NCBI RefSeq assembly: GCF_900101385.1
Contig: NZ_FMZB01000003.1
Span: 186,001 to 250,000, forward strand
Source: Terribacillus halophilus
GTDB lineage: Bacteria > Bacillota > Bacilli > Bacillales > Amphibacillaceae
DNA: 64,000 nucleotides
Direction: 5' to 3'
Shown one piece after another: positions 54,250-64,000 of the stretch. The position numbers and the translations under genes were made by a program. How positions within the stretch are numbered: the stretch's first letter is position 1; each line of letters opens with the position of its first letter. Below the pieces are notes generated by a model that had not been told where the DNA came from, did no database searches, and saw only the letters and a program-made list of their open reading frames with translations.

Positions 54250-56247
54250 TTATTCACCTTCCCTGTCTTCGTACGGAACAGTTTTTTCCAAGAACACTTC
54301 GTCATTTCGCAGTACGCGATATTCGGCTTCCCCGCCTGCCGGTATGCTGAGTGTGAGCGAAATTTCCTCATCCTCTGTGATCAAACGTTCATCATAAAGC
54401 TCCGTCACATCATGATCGGCATCACCGACGTATATCTGAACAAGTTGCGGGACAGGTTCATCCTGCCCCTCCCCCGTACCTTCCCCATCTCCCGTTTGTG
54501 CATCTTCAGGTTCATATGGAACAGTGAATGTCACGGTATGTGTCGCGGGCGGCAGATTCTCCGGTCCAGTCGAGACATACAGATCGACACTGCCATTTTC
54601 TTCAATCGACTGTCCTGCTCTTGGTTCATGACGGATCACGACGCCTTCTTCGACTTCATTAGATGGCTGTTCGATGAAACTGCCATCAAGATTATTCTTA
54701 TCCAAGTAAGATTGAGCTTCTTCTTCCGTCATACCGGTAAGATCCGTCAATGTGACCGCTTCCGGCCCTTTGCTCACTTCAAAGATGACAGTCGTGTCCT
54801 CCGGAACCACTTTGGATCCAGCTTGAGGCTGGATCTGGGAGATGATAGTACCTACCGGTTCATCCGAGAATTCTTCATAAGAGCGTACATTTTTATATCC
54901 CTTATCATCCAACAGTTTTTCCACTTGGGAGAATGATTTGCCCTCATAATCATCGAACTCTTCTTTTTCCTTCCCAATGCTTGTGTAGACTGTGACACTG
55001 GTGCCTTCCTTGATCTTGCTGCCGGCTGAAGGATCCGTCTTGACGACATTTCCTTCCTCCACTGTTTCTGATGCCGTCGCTTCGCGTTTTACATGCAAAT
55101 CCAGATCAGATAGCTTATCAACTGCATCTGCATAGGAGTCCCCAGTCACATCGATCATGGTAACTTCCTTCGGCGTCGTTGCAAGCACCAGTCCTATTCC
55201 CGCACATGCCAGCACTATAATGATGGCAGCTATCCATAAAAGGACTTTCCAGCGTTTTTTCTTCTTTTTTGGTTTTTCTTCTTGTTTCGGCGGATTCGTA
55301 TGACCGTTATGTACGATCGTGTCGGCCAATGACGCTTGGTTAAGGTCCTTCTCGGAAATGATCGGAATCGCCTTGGTCGTTTCGCCATCGTCCTTAGGCG
55401 GCGTGAAACGCGGTTCATCCGCTCTGGCTGGATTGAGACATGTTTCCAGATCAGCTTCCATATCGTAAGTGCTGATATAACGATAAAAAGGATCTTTTGT
55501 TGTGGCTTTCAGTACGATATTCTCCACACTTTGCGGAATATCGCCAGTCCAGCGTCTGACCGATGGGGTTTCTGTCTGCAAATGCTTCAAAGCGATGCTC
55601 ACCGCTGATTCGCCGGAAAATGGCAGACGGCCGGTAAGCAATTCGAACATGACTATCCCTAGGGAATAAACATCTGACTTCTTGGTTGCAATGCCTCCCC
55701 TTGCCTGTTCAGGGGACAAATAATGAACAGAGCCAAGCAGGGCATTCGTCTGGGTCAATGAGGTGGCACTCAAGGCTGTGGCAATACCGAAATCCGTCAC
55801 CTTCACTTTGCCATAATCATCAATCAGGATATTCTGCGGTTTGATGTCGCGATGGACGATTCCATTGGCATGGGCATGGGAAATCGCTGAGGTGACCTGT
55901 TTCATGATATCCACCGTATCAGGAACCACGATGGTACCATGCGTCTGTATGTATTGCTTCAATGTCATTCCACTGACGTATTCCATGACCATGTAGTAAA
56001 TGCCTTCTTCATCACCGACGTCATAGATCGTGACGATATTCGGATGCGAAAGACTGGTAGCCGCATGGGCTTCCCGGTGGAATCTGGCAATGAATTCATC
56101 ATCGTTGGCATATTCCAGTTTCAGGACTTTGACGGCAACTTCACGATCGAGAATGACATCCTGGGCCAGATAGACATTTGCCATACCGCCTCCGCCGATC
56201 AGACGGTGAATTTCATACCGTTCATTCAGCGTACGTCCTTCGAGCAT
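54250..56247 (-). CDS. prkC: PASTA-domain Ser/Thr protein kinase PrkC
   Basis: PrkC senses muropeptides and cell-wall state and phosphorylates many proteins. The 665-residue product has a cytosolic kinase domain (GGGGMANVYLA loop near residue 19, VHRDIKPQN, VTDFGIA), a basic stretch, one membrane helix near residues 335-355, three PASTA repeats and a C-terminal beta domain interrupted by an acidic Gly-rich linker (TGDGEGTGEGQDE). The ATG at 56247 has GGAGGG ten bases upstream. It follows its phosphatase prpC. Confidence 0.97.
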   Translation of the reverse strand: MLEGRTLNERYEIHRLIGGGGMANVYLAQDVILDREVAVKVLKLEYANDDEFIARFHREAHAATSLSHPNIVTIYDVGDEEGIYYMVMEYVSGMTLKQYIQTHGTIVVPDTVDIMKQVTSAISHAHANGIVHRDIKPQNILIDDYGKVKVTDFGIATALSATSLTQTNALLGSVHYLSPEQARGGIATKKSDVYSLGIVMFELLTGRLPFSGESAVSIALKHLQTETPSVRRWTGDIPQSVENIVLKATTKDPFYRYISTYDMEADLETCLNPARADEPRFTPPKDDGETTKAIPIISEKDLNQASLADTIVHNGHTNPPKQEEKPKKKKKRWKVLLWIAAIIIVLACAGIGLVLATTPKEVTMIDVTGDSYADAVDKLSDLDLHVKREATASETVEEGNVVKTDPSAGSKIKEGTSVTVYTSIGKEKEEFDDYEGKSFSQVEKLLDDKGYKNVRSYEEFSDEPVGTIISQIQPQAGSKVVPEDTTVIFEVSKGPEAVTLTDLTGMTEEEAQSYLDKNNLDGSFIEQPSNEVEEGVVIRHEPRAGQSIEENGSVDLYVSTGPENLPPATHTVTFTVPYEPEDAQTGDGEGTGEGQDEPVPQLVQIYVGDADHDVTELYDERLITEDEEISLTLSIPAGGEAEYRVLRNDEVFLEKTVPYEDREGE

Positions 56248-56248
56248 G

Positions 56249-57004
56249 CTAAGCACCCTCCCGGACAGGTGTATCAGCCAAATCGGCTATGATCAAAGAA
56301 ATATTATCTTCCCCGCCTCGCTCGTTGGCAACCGTTACTAGCTGGGCAGCGATATGTTCAATCTCTTCCCCCGATGTGAGATACTGCAAAAGCTCTTGCT
56401 TGTCAATTTTATTTGATAGTCCATCCGAGCATAACAGCAGGCGATCACCGGCTTCCCAGGTGATGGATACCAAGTCCATCTCCACTTCCTGATCTGTTCC
56501 GAGCGCGCGCAGCAGAACATTTTTACGCGGATGATGCTCTGCATCCTGTTCCGTGATCTGGCCCGATCGGACCAATTCATTTACAAGGGAATGATCTTCC
56601 GTCACTTGCTTGAATCCCTCTTCATTCAGCATATAGCAGCGGCTGTCGCCAATATGGGCAATTGTCACAAAATCATCTGTACAAACAGCTGCAACGATTG
56701 TCGTTCCCATACCTGACAATTCCTCGCTCTGACGTGATTCTTCATAAACGCGCAGATTGACATCTTTGATTGCCTGCTTGACTGCTTCTTCCGTCTGTTG
56801 CGGAGAATCGAAGACGCTTGCGGATTCCCACCAGCTACGTAAATTGGAAATGGCAAGCTGACTGGCGACATCACCCGCCTTGTGTCCGCCCATGCCATCT
56901 GCAATGACAGCTAGATGTTGTCCATGGGAATTAGAGAACACCCCGCCTGCATCCTCATTATGACTTCTGATCTGGCCACGGTCAGTAATGAAAAAACCTC
57001 TCAC
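56249..57004 (-). CDS. prpC: PP2C-type protein phosphatase PrpC
   Basis: PrpC dephosphorylates PrkC targets. The 251-residue product has metal-binding motifs VIADGMGGHKAGDVAS, VTIAHIGDSRCYM, LLLCSDGLSNK and RGGEDNIS. I use the GTG at 57004, with GAGG eight bases upstream; a GTG three codons earlier lies inside that site. In B. subtilis rlmN lies just upstream; here rsmB is the neighbour. Confidence 0.95.
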   Translation of the reverse strand: MRGFFITDRGQIRSHNEDAGGVFSNSHGQHLAVIADGMGGHKAGDVASQLAISNLRSWWESASVFDSPQQTEEAVKQAIKDVNLRVYEESRQSEELSGMGTTIVAAVCTDDFVTIAHIGDSRCYMLNEEGFKQVTEDHSLVNELVRSGQITEQDAEHHPRKNVLLRALGTDQEVEMDLVSITWEAGDRLLLCSDGLSNKIDKQELLQYLTSGEEIEHIAAQLVTVANERGGEDNISLIIADLADTPVREGA

Positions 57005-57064
57005 GCTATTCACCTCATCTATATGCAGTCTGTTTGCTGCTCCAAGTTTATCCTACCACATTTC

Positions 57065-58408
57065 TTACCCTTTTCTAACAAGTCGAACAAGGAAAAAGCC
57101 ATCCGTATTGAAATCCTGCGGGAAAATCTGCAAACCCGCATCCGTCAGTCCAGGTGCATCGTGAATGGCCTTTGGCAAATCGCTGCGGAAATCCGGATCG
57201 ACTTCGAATTCTGGATGCTGTTTTAGAAAAGTGCGGACAACTTGTTCATTTTCCGCTTGATCGACAGTACAAGTACTGTAGACAAGCTTCCCGCCTATTT
57301 TCAAAAGCGGTGCCACCTCTTCCAGCAGGTCGGCCTGAATGGAAGCAAGTGATAAGACATCCTGTGCCGACTTATGGTATTTGATATCAGGTTTACCTCT
57401 TAGCACACCTAGTCCGGAACAAGGTGCATCGAGCAGAATCCGATCGAAGCTCTCTTGTTCGTGTTTCTCCTGCAGCTTCCGGGCATCAGCCTGGTTGGCA
57501 TCGATGATGGTCAGCTTGAGCTTTTCAGCTTTCTGCTGGACCTGTTTCGCTTTTTTGGCATGCAGGTCATATGCATAAAGCTTGCCTTGATTGTCCATCG
57601 TTTCGGCAATATGCGTCGTCTTGCCACCTGGCGCACTGCACGCATCCAGCACGGTCATCCCTGCTTTTGCATTCACCATCCGACCAGCAAGCATACTCGT
57701 CTGATCTTGGACGGTCACTTGATTGGAGAGGAATAGATCACTTTTCAGGACATTGCCTTTTTCAATGATGATTCCTTGCGTATCGATGACAGAAGGACGG
57801 ACAGTGAAGCCTTGGGACTCCAGTTCCTCCATCGCTTTCGCACGTGTTGTAAGCAGAGGCTGTACGCGGACACTTATCGGCTTTTCCACCTGATTGACGG
57901 CACACATTTCCCGGGCTGTTTTCTCTCCATATTGTGAAATCCAGCGCTCAACCAACCAGTGGGGATGGCTCGTTTCCAATGCAATCCGCTCTGCTGGGTC
58001 CTTTATGTCATCCAGATTCGGAAAGCCTTTTCGCTGTACGTTACGCAGTACAGCATTCACAAGTGATGCAATACCTTTATGACCCCGCTGCTTGGCGATT
58101 TCGACAGATTCATGGATGACAGCATGATCAGGCACCCGATCCAACGAATACATCTGGTAAAAAGCAGACAGCAGAAGCCATTTGGCCCATGTATCCAATT
58201 TCCTGGACACAAACTGACCGAGAAAATGCTCCAATGTCAGTTTATAAGACAACGTTCCATAGACAATTTCTGTTAGGAGTGCTGTATCCCTGCTGTCAAA
58301 GTCTTTGTTTCGTATTGCCTGATCAAGGAGCAGGTGACTGTAACCGCCCTGATCCCCGATCCGGGTCAATAATGTGACCGCTGTGTCACGCAGTTCATAC
58401 TTCTTCAT
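57065..58408 (-). CDS. rsmB: 16S rRNA (cytosine-967-C5)-methyltransferase RsmB (Sun)
   Basis: RsmB methylates C967 of 16S rRNA. The 447-residue product has an N-terminal NusB-like helical domain, then the methyltransferase with [33 protein letters not shown] and the catalytic Cys of [13 protein letters not shown]. The ATG at 58408 is used; it overlaps the fmt end by 14 bases. It is followed by prpC without rlmN. Confidence 0.96.
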   Translation of the reverse strand: MKKYELRDTAVTLLTRIGDQGGYSHLLLDQAIRNKDFDSRDTALLTEIVYGTLSYKLTLEHFLGQFVSRKLDTWAKWLLLSAFYQMYSLDRVPDHAVIHESVEIAKQRGHKGIASLVNAVLRNVQRKGFPNLDDIKDPAERIALETSHPHWLVERWISQYGEKTAREMCAVNQVEKPISVRVQPLLTTRAKAMEELESQGFTVRPSVIDTQGIIIEKGNVLKSDLFLSNQVTVQDQTSMLAGRMVNAKAGMTVLDACSAPGGKTTHIAETMDNQGKLYAYDLHAKKAKQVQQKAEKLKLTIIDANQADARKLQEKHEQESFDRILLDAPCSGLGVLRGKPDIKYHKSAQDVLSLASIQADLLEEVAPLLKIGGKLVYSTCTVDQAENEQVVRTFLKQHPEFEVDPDFRSDLPKAIHDAPGLTDAGLQIFPQDFNTDGFFLVRLVRKG

Positions 58409-59345
58409 GCTGGCCCAACCTTTCTCCAGCTTGCATATCTTTACCGACACCGCGCAGATAATCCGCTGCAGTCATTTGTTTCTTGCCTGCCGGCTGCACC
58501 TGTGTCAATTTGACAGCTGTATCGTTTCCGCAAACAACAACGATACCGTCGGACTCGATTGCAGCAATGGCTCCTGGTTCTCCGTCGTACTTTTGATCCA
58601 GCAATTCACTGCCCCATACTTTGAAAGGCTTGTCTTTATATGTCGTGAAAGCCACCGGCCATGGATGCATGCCTCGGATATGATTGAAGACTTCCCAGTT
58701 GGAACGGCTCCAGTCAATCACTTCCTGTTCCCGTTTGATTGTCGGTGCAAAGGTCACCTTGTCTTCATCCTGCTTGATCGGTGTCACATTTCGAGCAAAG
58801 ATAGCAGGAAGGATATCATGGATCATTTCCGCGCCAAGCACTGCCAATTTGTCATGCATCGTTCCAACATGATCTTCCAATGTAATCGGAACAGAACGCT
58901 GCAGCAGCATATCGCCTGCGTCCAGCTTCTCTACCATATACATGATGGTGACGCCTGTCTCGGCTTTTCCTTGCTGGATGGCATAATGAATCGGTGCCCC
59001 GCCGCGGAGTTCCGGCAGCAAGGAAGCATGGACATTGATACAGCCATATTCCGGATAATCAAGCAGCTCCTTCGGCAATATCTGACCGAACGCAGCCGTT
59101 ACGATCAAATCAGGCTCATAGGAAAAGATTTCTTCATAACTTTCCTTGATTTTTTCCGGCTGATACACCGGAATACCGTGCTTCAGAGCTTCCTCTTTCA
59201 CAGGTGAGCTCGTGAGGATGCGTTTGCGTCCTTTCGGGCGATCAGGCTGGGTGACGACGAGCACTAGCTCGCAATCTTCCTCTGTAAGCTGTTTTAGAAC
59301 GGGCACCGCGAAATCCGGTGTACCCATGAATACGATTCGTTTCAT
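58395..59345 (-). CDS. fmt: Methionyl-tRNA formyltransferase
   Basis: Fmt formylates initiator Met-tRNA. The 316-residue product has the N-terminal catalytic domain with [33 protein letters not shown] and the Asp of [11 protein letters not shown], and a C-terminal tRNA-binding domain. It follows priA by 17 bases; the deformylase gene def, which lies between them in B. subtilis, is absent. Confidence 0.97.
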   Translation of the reverse strand: MKRIVFMGTPDFAVPVLKQLTEEDCELVLVVTQPDRPKGRKRILTSSPVKEEALKHGIPVYQPEKIKESYEEIFSYEPDLIVTAAFGQILPKELLDYPEYGCINVHASLLPELRGGAPIHYAIQQGKAETGVTIMYMVEKLDAGDMLLQRSVPITLEDHVGTMHDKLAVLGAEMIHDILPAIFARNVTPIKQDEDKVTFAPTIKREQEVIDWSRSNWEVFNHIRGMHPWPVAFTTYKDKPFKVWGSELLDQKYDGEPGAIAAIESDGIVVVCGNDTAVKLTQVQPAGKKQMTAADYLRGVGKDMQAGERLGQHEEV

Positions 59346-59362
59346 TCAAATAAGCTCCTTTC

Positions 59363-61765
59363 CTACATGAGCGAATACGGCTGTAAATCAACATGTATTT
59401 GCAAGTCTTCTTTTTTCCGTGCGTCTTCGTAATGATGGAGGATTCTCCTGATCACATCCCGAAGGTTCGGTTCGTTTTTGTATTTTACCATGCACTGGAA
59501 GCGATATCTATCTTTGATTCGCGCCAGTGGTGATGGCGTCGGTCCAAGTATCCGGACTTGGTCGGACAAATGCTTCTGCAGCAGCTGTACGATCGTCTGT
59601 GTCGTCTGCATCGCCTTCATTTGGTGCTGGTGGCTGATGGTCATGAGAGCCAGATAATAGTACGGCGGATATTGAAATGCACGCCGTGTTTGCATTTCCG
59701 TTTGGAAAAATGGACGATAGTCGCCTGCTGCTGCTAGTTCGACACTATAATGTTCCGGCGAATAAGTCTGAATGATGACTTCACCGGGCAAGCTGTGCCG
59801 TCCAGCACGTCCGCTTACCTGTGTCAGCAGCTGGAATGTCTTCTCTGCCGCTCGGAAATCCGGCAGATGCAGCATCGAGTCTGCTGCCAGGACACCGACG
59901 AGCGTCACTTTTTCAAAATCCAGACCTTTTGCAATCATCTGGGTACCGAGCAAGATATCGGCTTCGCCTCTGCCAAATGCACCAAGCAGCTTTTCATGTG
60001 CACCTTTTCGTCTCGTCGTATCGACATCCATCCGAATCACGCGAGCTTCCGGGAGCAGCTGCGTGAGTGCTTCTTCGACTTTTTGGGTACCTGTTCCGAA
60101 ATAGCGGATCGTATCACTTTCACAAGCAGGACAAATCGAAGGAATCGGTTCTTCATAGCCGCAATAATGACATTTTAGCTGTTCACTGCTCCGATGGTAA
60201 GTCAATGTGATGTCACAATGCGGGCACTCCACCGTATGACCGCAGTCGCGGCACATGACAAATGTGCTGTAGCCGCGGCGATTCAAGAACAAAACTGTCT
60301 GTTCCTTCCTGTGCAGGCGTTCCTTCATTTGTTCCAGCAAATCTCGGGAAAAAATCGAACGATTTCCCGCATGCAGTTCATCCCGCATATCGACGATTTG
60401 ATAATCGGGCATCGCTGCTTGGTTCACGCGTTCCGGAAGCTCCAGCATGTGATAGACACCTTTTTCCGCTCTGGCAAATGATTCGAGCGAAGGTGTCGCA
60501 CTGCCAAGGACAACAGGAGCATGGTGATATTCCCCGCGAAAAACGGCTATGTCCCTGGCATGGTATTTCGGATGATCTTCCTGCTTATAACTTGTTTCAT
60601 GCTCTTCATCAATGATGATGATCCCCAAATTCTCAAAAGGTGCGAAAATGGCGGATCTGGCTCCGACAGCTACTTTGACTTGTTTTCGCTGAATTTTCCG
60701 CCACTCATCATATTTTTCACCTGCTGATAAAGCACTGTGAAGCACGGCAACATCAGAGCCGAATCTACCTTTGAATCGGTTGACTGTCTGCGGGGTAAGT
60801 GCAATTTCGGGAACGAGCACAATGGCTTCCTGTCCTTTTTCGAGCACCTGCTGGATTGCCTGCAAGTATACTTCCGTTTTCCCGCTTCCCGTGACACCAT
60901 GAAGTAAGAATACTTCATGTGATTCCGACTGGATGCTCCAAAGGATGGGTTCAAGTGCTTTAGCCTGTGAATCTGAAAGCTGCAGCGGTCTTGTTCGCTC
61001 AATTTGCCTATCTTCATACGGATCCCGGAGCACTTCTTTGTCATATGAGTGGAGCAAGCCTGTTTCCAGCAATGGCTTGAGTGTGGATGCTGTCGTCTCA
61101 TACATGTCGAGCAAATGCTTTTGTACGATCGGCCCTGGCTCTTCGATGAAATGCTCAAGCAGCGCTCTTTGTTTCATGGCACGGGCATTCACTGATTCAA
61201 GTGCTTTCTGAAGTTCTTCCACGTTCTTGCTGGCATCCACCATCCGGATTGTTTTCTTCGTTTCCTTGGAGTTAACTTGATAATGCAGTTCAATCTGCCC
61301 CGCTTTGATCGCTTGCTGGAGCGTTGCTAATGGTACGCCGCTGTGCTCAAATTGTTCATAACCGGCAGTGTCTCCTTCCAGAAACAGCGGATGCAAAGCT
61401 TCCGCTATTTCTCCTGTCCGGATAAGCAGTTTCTGATATTTCGCCTTCATCGCTTGGGGCAGCATTGCCTGGAGAGCTGTGATGTGGAAACTCAATGTCT
61501 GCTCTCCCATCCACACTCCCAAATCAAGCAATTCAGGTGTCAGTGCCGGAAGCAAATCCATCGTTTCCTGTATTTCCTTCAACTTGTCCACTTCAGCAGA
61601 GCTGCCGATCTCCAGGACAAAACCCATGATGCGGCGATTTCCGAATGGCACGACGACACGCATCCCCGGCTGTAGGACGCCAATCATATTCTCGGGTATC
61701 AGATAATCATACACGCGGTCGGTCTGACTAGCCGGGACGTCGACAACAACCTTCGCGATGTTCAT
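59363..61765 (-). CDS. priA: Primosomal replication restart helicase PriA
   Basis: PriA restarts stalled replication forks. The 800-residue product has an N-terminal DNA-binding domain (VYDYLIPENM; PFGNRRIMGFVL), Walker A HGVTGSGKTEVYLQAI near residue 290, DEEHE, zinc Cys pairs (CRDCGHTVECPHC, CHYCGYEEPIPSICPAC) and helicase motifs to FRAAEKTFQLLTQVSGRAGR. It overlaps the coaBC stop by 4 bases. Confidence 0.98.
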   Translation of the reverse strand: MNIAKVVVDVPASQTDRVYDYLIPENMIGVLQPGMRVVVPFGNRRIMGFVLEIGSSAEVDKLKEIQETMDLLPALTPELLDLGVWMGEQTLSFHITALQAMLPQAMKAKYQKLLIRTGEIAEALHPLFLEGDTAGYEQFEHSGVPLATLQQAIKAGQIELHYQVNSKETKKTIRMVDASKNVEELQKALESVNARAMKQRALLEHFIEEPGPIVQKHLLDMYETTASTLKPLLETGLLHSYDKEVLRDPYEDRQIERTRPLQLSDSQAKALEPILWSIQSESHEVFLLHGVTGSGKTEVYLQAIQQVLEKGQEAIVLVPEIALTPQTVNRFKGRFGSDVAVLHSALSAGEKYDEWRKIQRKQVKVAVGARSAIFAPFENLGIIIIDEEHETSYKQEDHPKYHARDIAVFRGEYHHAPVVLGSATPSLESFARAEKGVYHMLELPERVNQAAMPDYQIVDMRDELHAGNRSIFSRDLLEQMKERLHRKEQTVLFLNRRGYSTFVMCRDCGHTVECPHCDITLTYHRSSEQLKCHYCGYEEPIPSICPACESDTIRYFGTGTQKVEEALTQLLPEARVIRMDVDTTRRKGAHEKLLGAFGRGEADILLGTQMIAKGLDFEKVTLVGVLAADSMLHLPDFRAAEKTFQLLTQVSGRAGRHSLPGEVIIQTYSPEHYSVELAAAGDYRPFFQTEMQTRRAFQYPPYYYLALMTISHQHQMKAMQTTQTIVQLLQKHLSDQVRILGPTPSPLARIKDRYRFQCMVKYKNEPNLRDVIRRILHHYEDARKKEDLQIHVDLQPYSLM

Positions 61766-62970
61766 TTTCTGTCAGCCTCCATATCTTCCAGGATTTCATC
61801 CAAAATCCGGTGAGCGATTTGTTTCTTCGTTTCAGTAGGAAGATGCTGTTCCTTGCCTTCTTTATTCAAATAAATCACTTCATTGGTGTCAGATTGAAAC
61901 CCGCTGTCTGCTTTTCCGACTGTATTTACGCAAATGGCATCCAGACGCTTGCGCTCAAGCTTCCCTTTGCCATATTCTATTGCATTGTCTGTCTCTGCCG
62001 CAAAGCCGACTAGGTACTGGTGCTGTTTTCGCTGTCCGAGCGTTTGGAGGATATCGGTCGTACGTTCCAACTCGATTGACAAGTTGCCATCCTTTTTCTT
62101 CATTTTGGAATCAAAAGTCTGCACTGGCCGATAGTCAGCTACAGCCGCTGCCTTAATGACGATGTCCTGCTCCTCATATCGAGCCAGTACTTGATCGAGC
62201 ATATCCTGGGCACTCGCAATATCCACTCGCTTTACACTCCGAGGTGCAGTCAGCTGGGTAGGTCCGCTCACTAGGGTAACATCTGCTCCGCGTCTAGCGG
62301 CTGCTTCGGCAAGAGCATAACCCATTTTGCCCGAGGAATGATTCGTAAAGAAACGGACCGGATCGATCGTTTCCTGAGTCGGGCCGGCCGTGACTAACAC
62401 GCGTTTACCTGCCAAATCACGTATAGGTTCCTTTCTTTCTTCCAGGATTCGGATGATGGATTCCGGTTCTTCCAGTCTGCCTTTGCCGACATATCCACAA
62501 GCAAGATAACCTGCTTCCGGTTCGATAAAATGATAGCCCCAATCATCCAGCTGCTGCATATTGCGAATGACGGCAGGATGCGCATACATATGGACATTCA
62601 TCGCGGGCGCTATATAGACAGGTGCCTCGGTCGCAAGCAATGTCGTCGTAAGCATATCGTCTGCAATACCATTGGCAAGCTTTCCGATCAGGTTGGCTGT
62701 TGCTGGTGCCAGCAGGAATATATCTGCTTTATCTGCCAGATCGATATGAGCGATTTTCTCCGGATGCTTCTCATCAAATGTATCAATGTATACCGGGTTA
62801 CGGGATAAAGCTTGGAACGTAAGCGGTGTTACGAATTCCGCGGCATGCTTTGTCATGATGACGTGCACATCAGCACCCTTTTGCGTCAGTTTGCTTGTCA
62901 GTGCACATGCTTTATACGCTGCAATTCCTCCGGAAACTCCGAGACAAATCGTCTTTCCAGCTAAATTCAT
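61762..62970 (-). CDS. coaBC: Bifunctional phosphopantothenoylcysteine decarboxylase / phosphopantothenate-cysteine ligase
   Basis: CoaBC makes 4'-phosphopantetheine for CoA. The 402-residue product has an N-terminal FMN-dependent decarboxylase (GVSGGIAAYKACAL; APAMNVHMYAHP; ACGYVGKGRL with active Cys) and a C-terminal CTP-dependent ligase (VTAGPTQETIDPVRFFTNHS; ADYRP). It follows rpoZ after a structured leader. Confidence 0.97.
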   Translation of the reverse strand: MNLAGKTICLGVSGGIAAYKACALTSKLTQKGADVHVIMTKHAAEFVTPLTFQALSRNPVYIDTFDEKHPEKIAHIDLADKADIFLLAPATANLIGKLANGIADDMLTTTLLATEAPVYIAPAMNVHMYAHPAVIRNMQQLDDWGYHFIEPEAGYLACGYVGKGRLEEPESIIRILEERKEPIRDLAGKRVLVTAGPTQETIDPVRFFTNHSSGKMGYALAEAAARRGADVTLVSGPTQLTAPRSVKRVDIASAQDMLDQVLARYEEQDIVIKAAAVADYRPVQTFDSKMKKKDGNLSIELERTTDILQTLGQRKQHQYLVGFAAETDNAIEYGKGKLERKRLDAICVNTVGKADSGFQSDTNEVIYLNKEGKEQHLPTETKKQIAHRILDEILEDMEADRK

Positions 62971-62995
62971 TTCACTTCCCCCTCCTGATGGACAA

Positions 62996-63062
62996 TAAGA
63001 AAGAAACCCCCGCTAGGTGTTCACCATCGCGAGGGCATCTCCATCGGATGCACCTGGCATCC
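62996..63062 (-). terminator. Structured leader with terminator-like hairpin between rpoZ and coaBC
   Basis: On the minus strand a GGATGC / GCATCC hairpin (63062-63046) is followed by CCCTCGC...GCGGGGG (63035-63007) with an inner GGTG/CACC pair, then TTTCTTTC. The AGGTG in or next to the first loop could instead pair with CACCT in the second, so an attenuator is possible. It may end the gmk-rpoZ transcript or control coaBC. Confidence 0.55.
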
Positions 63063-63069
63063 TCACCGT

Positions 63070-63267
63070 TTATTCTTCTGTATATTCCAATTGATCAGCT
63101 TGGATTTCTTCCAGCGCAATACCAACGTATTTATGAGATTTCGGATTGGCAATCTTCGTTGTTTTTGTCTCCTGCAGCTGACGAGCACGCTGAGATGACA
63201 ATGAGACCAAAGTGTATTTCGAATTGATTTTTTCCTGTAGTTTATCAATAGACGGTTCTAGCATCAT
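63070..63267 (-). CDS. rpoZ: RNA polymerase omega subunit
   Basis: Omega assists assembly of RNA polymerase. The 65-residue product contains LEPSIDKLQEKINSKYTLV, SSQRARQLQ and the C-terminal SHKYVGIALEEIQADQLEY. GGAGG lies nine bases before the first ATG. It follows gmk directly. Confidence 0.97.
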   Translation of the reverse strand: MMLEPSIDKLQEKINSKYTLVSLSSQRARQLQETKTTKIANPKSHKYVGIALEEIQADQLEYTEE

Positions 63268-63268
63268 A

Positions 63269-64000
<732 letters not shown>

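Overview
The window is a dense, almost entirely minus-strand stretch of a low-GC, flagellated, spore-forming Bacillaceae chromosome. Gene content and order follow the Bacillus subtilis remA-to-flhA segment, read here from right to left. SpoVM, CodY, FapR, the FliY-type motor switch and the long fla/che operon identify the order and family. Genus is not fixed by what I can see; a halotolerant genus near Terribacillus, Oceanobacillus or Virgibacillus is only a guess. I found no rRNA, tRNA, insertion sequence, prophage or CRISPR array.

Layout on the minus strand, in transcription order. (1) 64000-61760: remA (cut by the edge), gmk, rpoZ, a structured leader, coaBC. (2) 61765-51934: priA, fmt, rsmB, prpC, prkC, rsgA, rpe, thiN and tiny spoVM, joining DNA replication restart, initiator tRNA formylation, rRNA methylation, Ser/Thr signalling and ribosome assembly. 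rpmB faces it on the plus strand. (3) 51445-45704: yloU, fakA, then sdaAB, sdaAA, recG. (4) 45694-41275: a FapR-controlled lipid operon, fapR, plsX, fabD, fabG, acpP, running into rnc. A UPF0435 gene lies opposite at 41017-41238. (5) 40882-31748: smc, ftsY, ylxM, ffh, rpsP, khpA, ylqD, rimM, trmD, rplS, covering chromosome organisation, SRP targeting and 16S/23S-tRNA maturation. (6) 31662-24078: signal peptidase, rbgA, rnhB, ylqG, ylqH, sucCD with CcpA-type cre sites, and dprA. (7) 23925-17736: topA, a 450-base leader region, xerC, hslV, hslU, codY. (8) 17322-1: the fla/che operon from flgB to a truncated flhA, complete and in canonical order, encoding rod, MS ring, switch, export ATPase, hook, CheY and export gate.

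Most genes are separated by 0-20 bases or overlap by 4-8 bases, so translation is likely coupled. Clear sigma-A-type promoters precede rplS, rpsP, ylxM, fapR, topA and, unexpectedly far upstream, xerC. Two stretches over 300 bases lack an established gene: 17323-17735, which holds the codY terminator and a CodY-like box before the flagellar operon, and 21394-21843, which holds a consensus promoter, a possible 42-codon ORF and the topA terminator.

Compared with B. subtilis as I remember it, trmFO, def and rlmN are absent from their usual places. No wholly new multi-gene system is evident. The best leads are the promoter plus leader before xerC, the FliK-like/FlhB-like ylqG-ylqH pair outside the flagellar operon, a khpA gene that seems to lack a normal start codon, and a 14-bp stem-loop just upstream of rnc.
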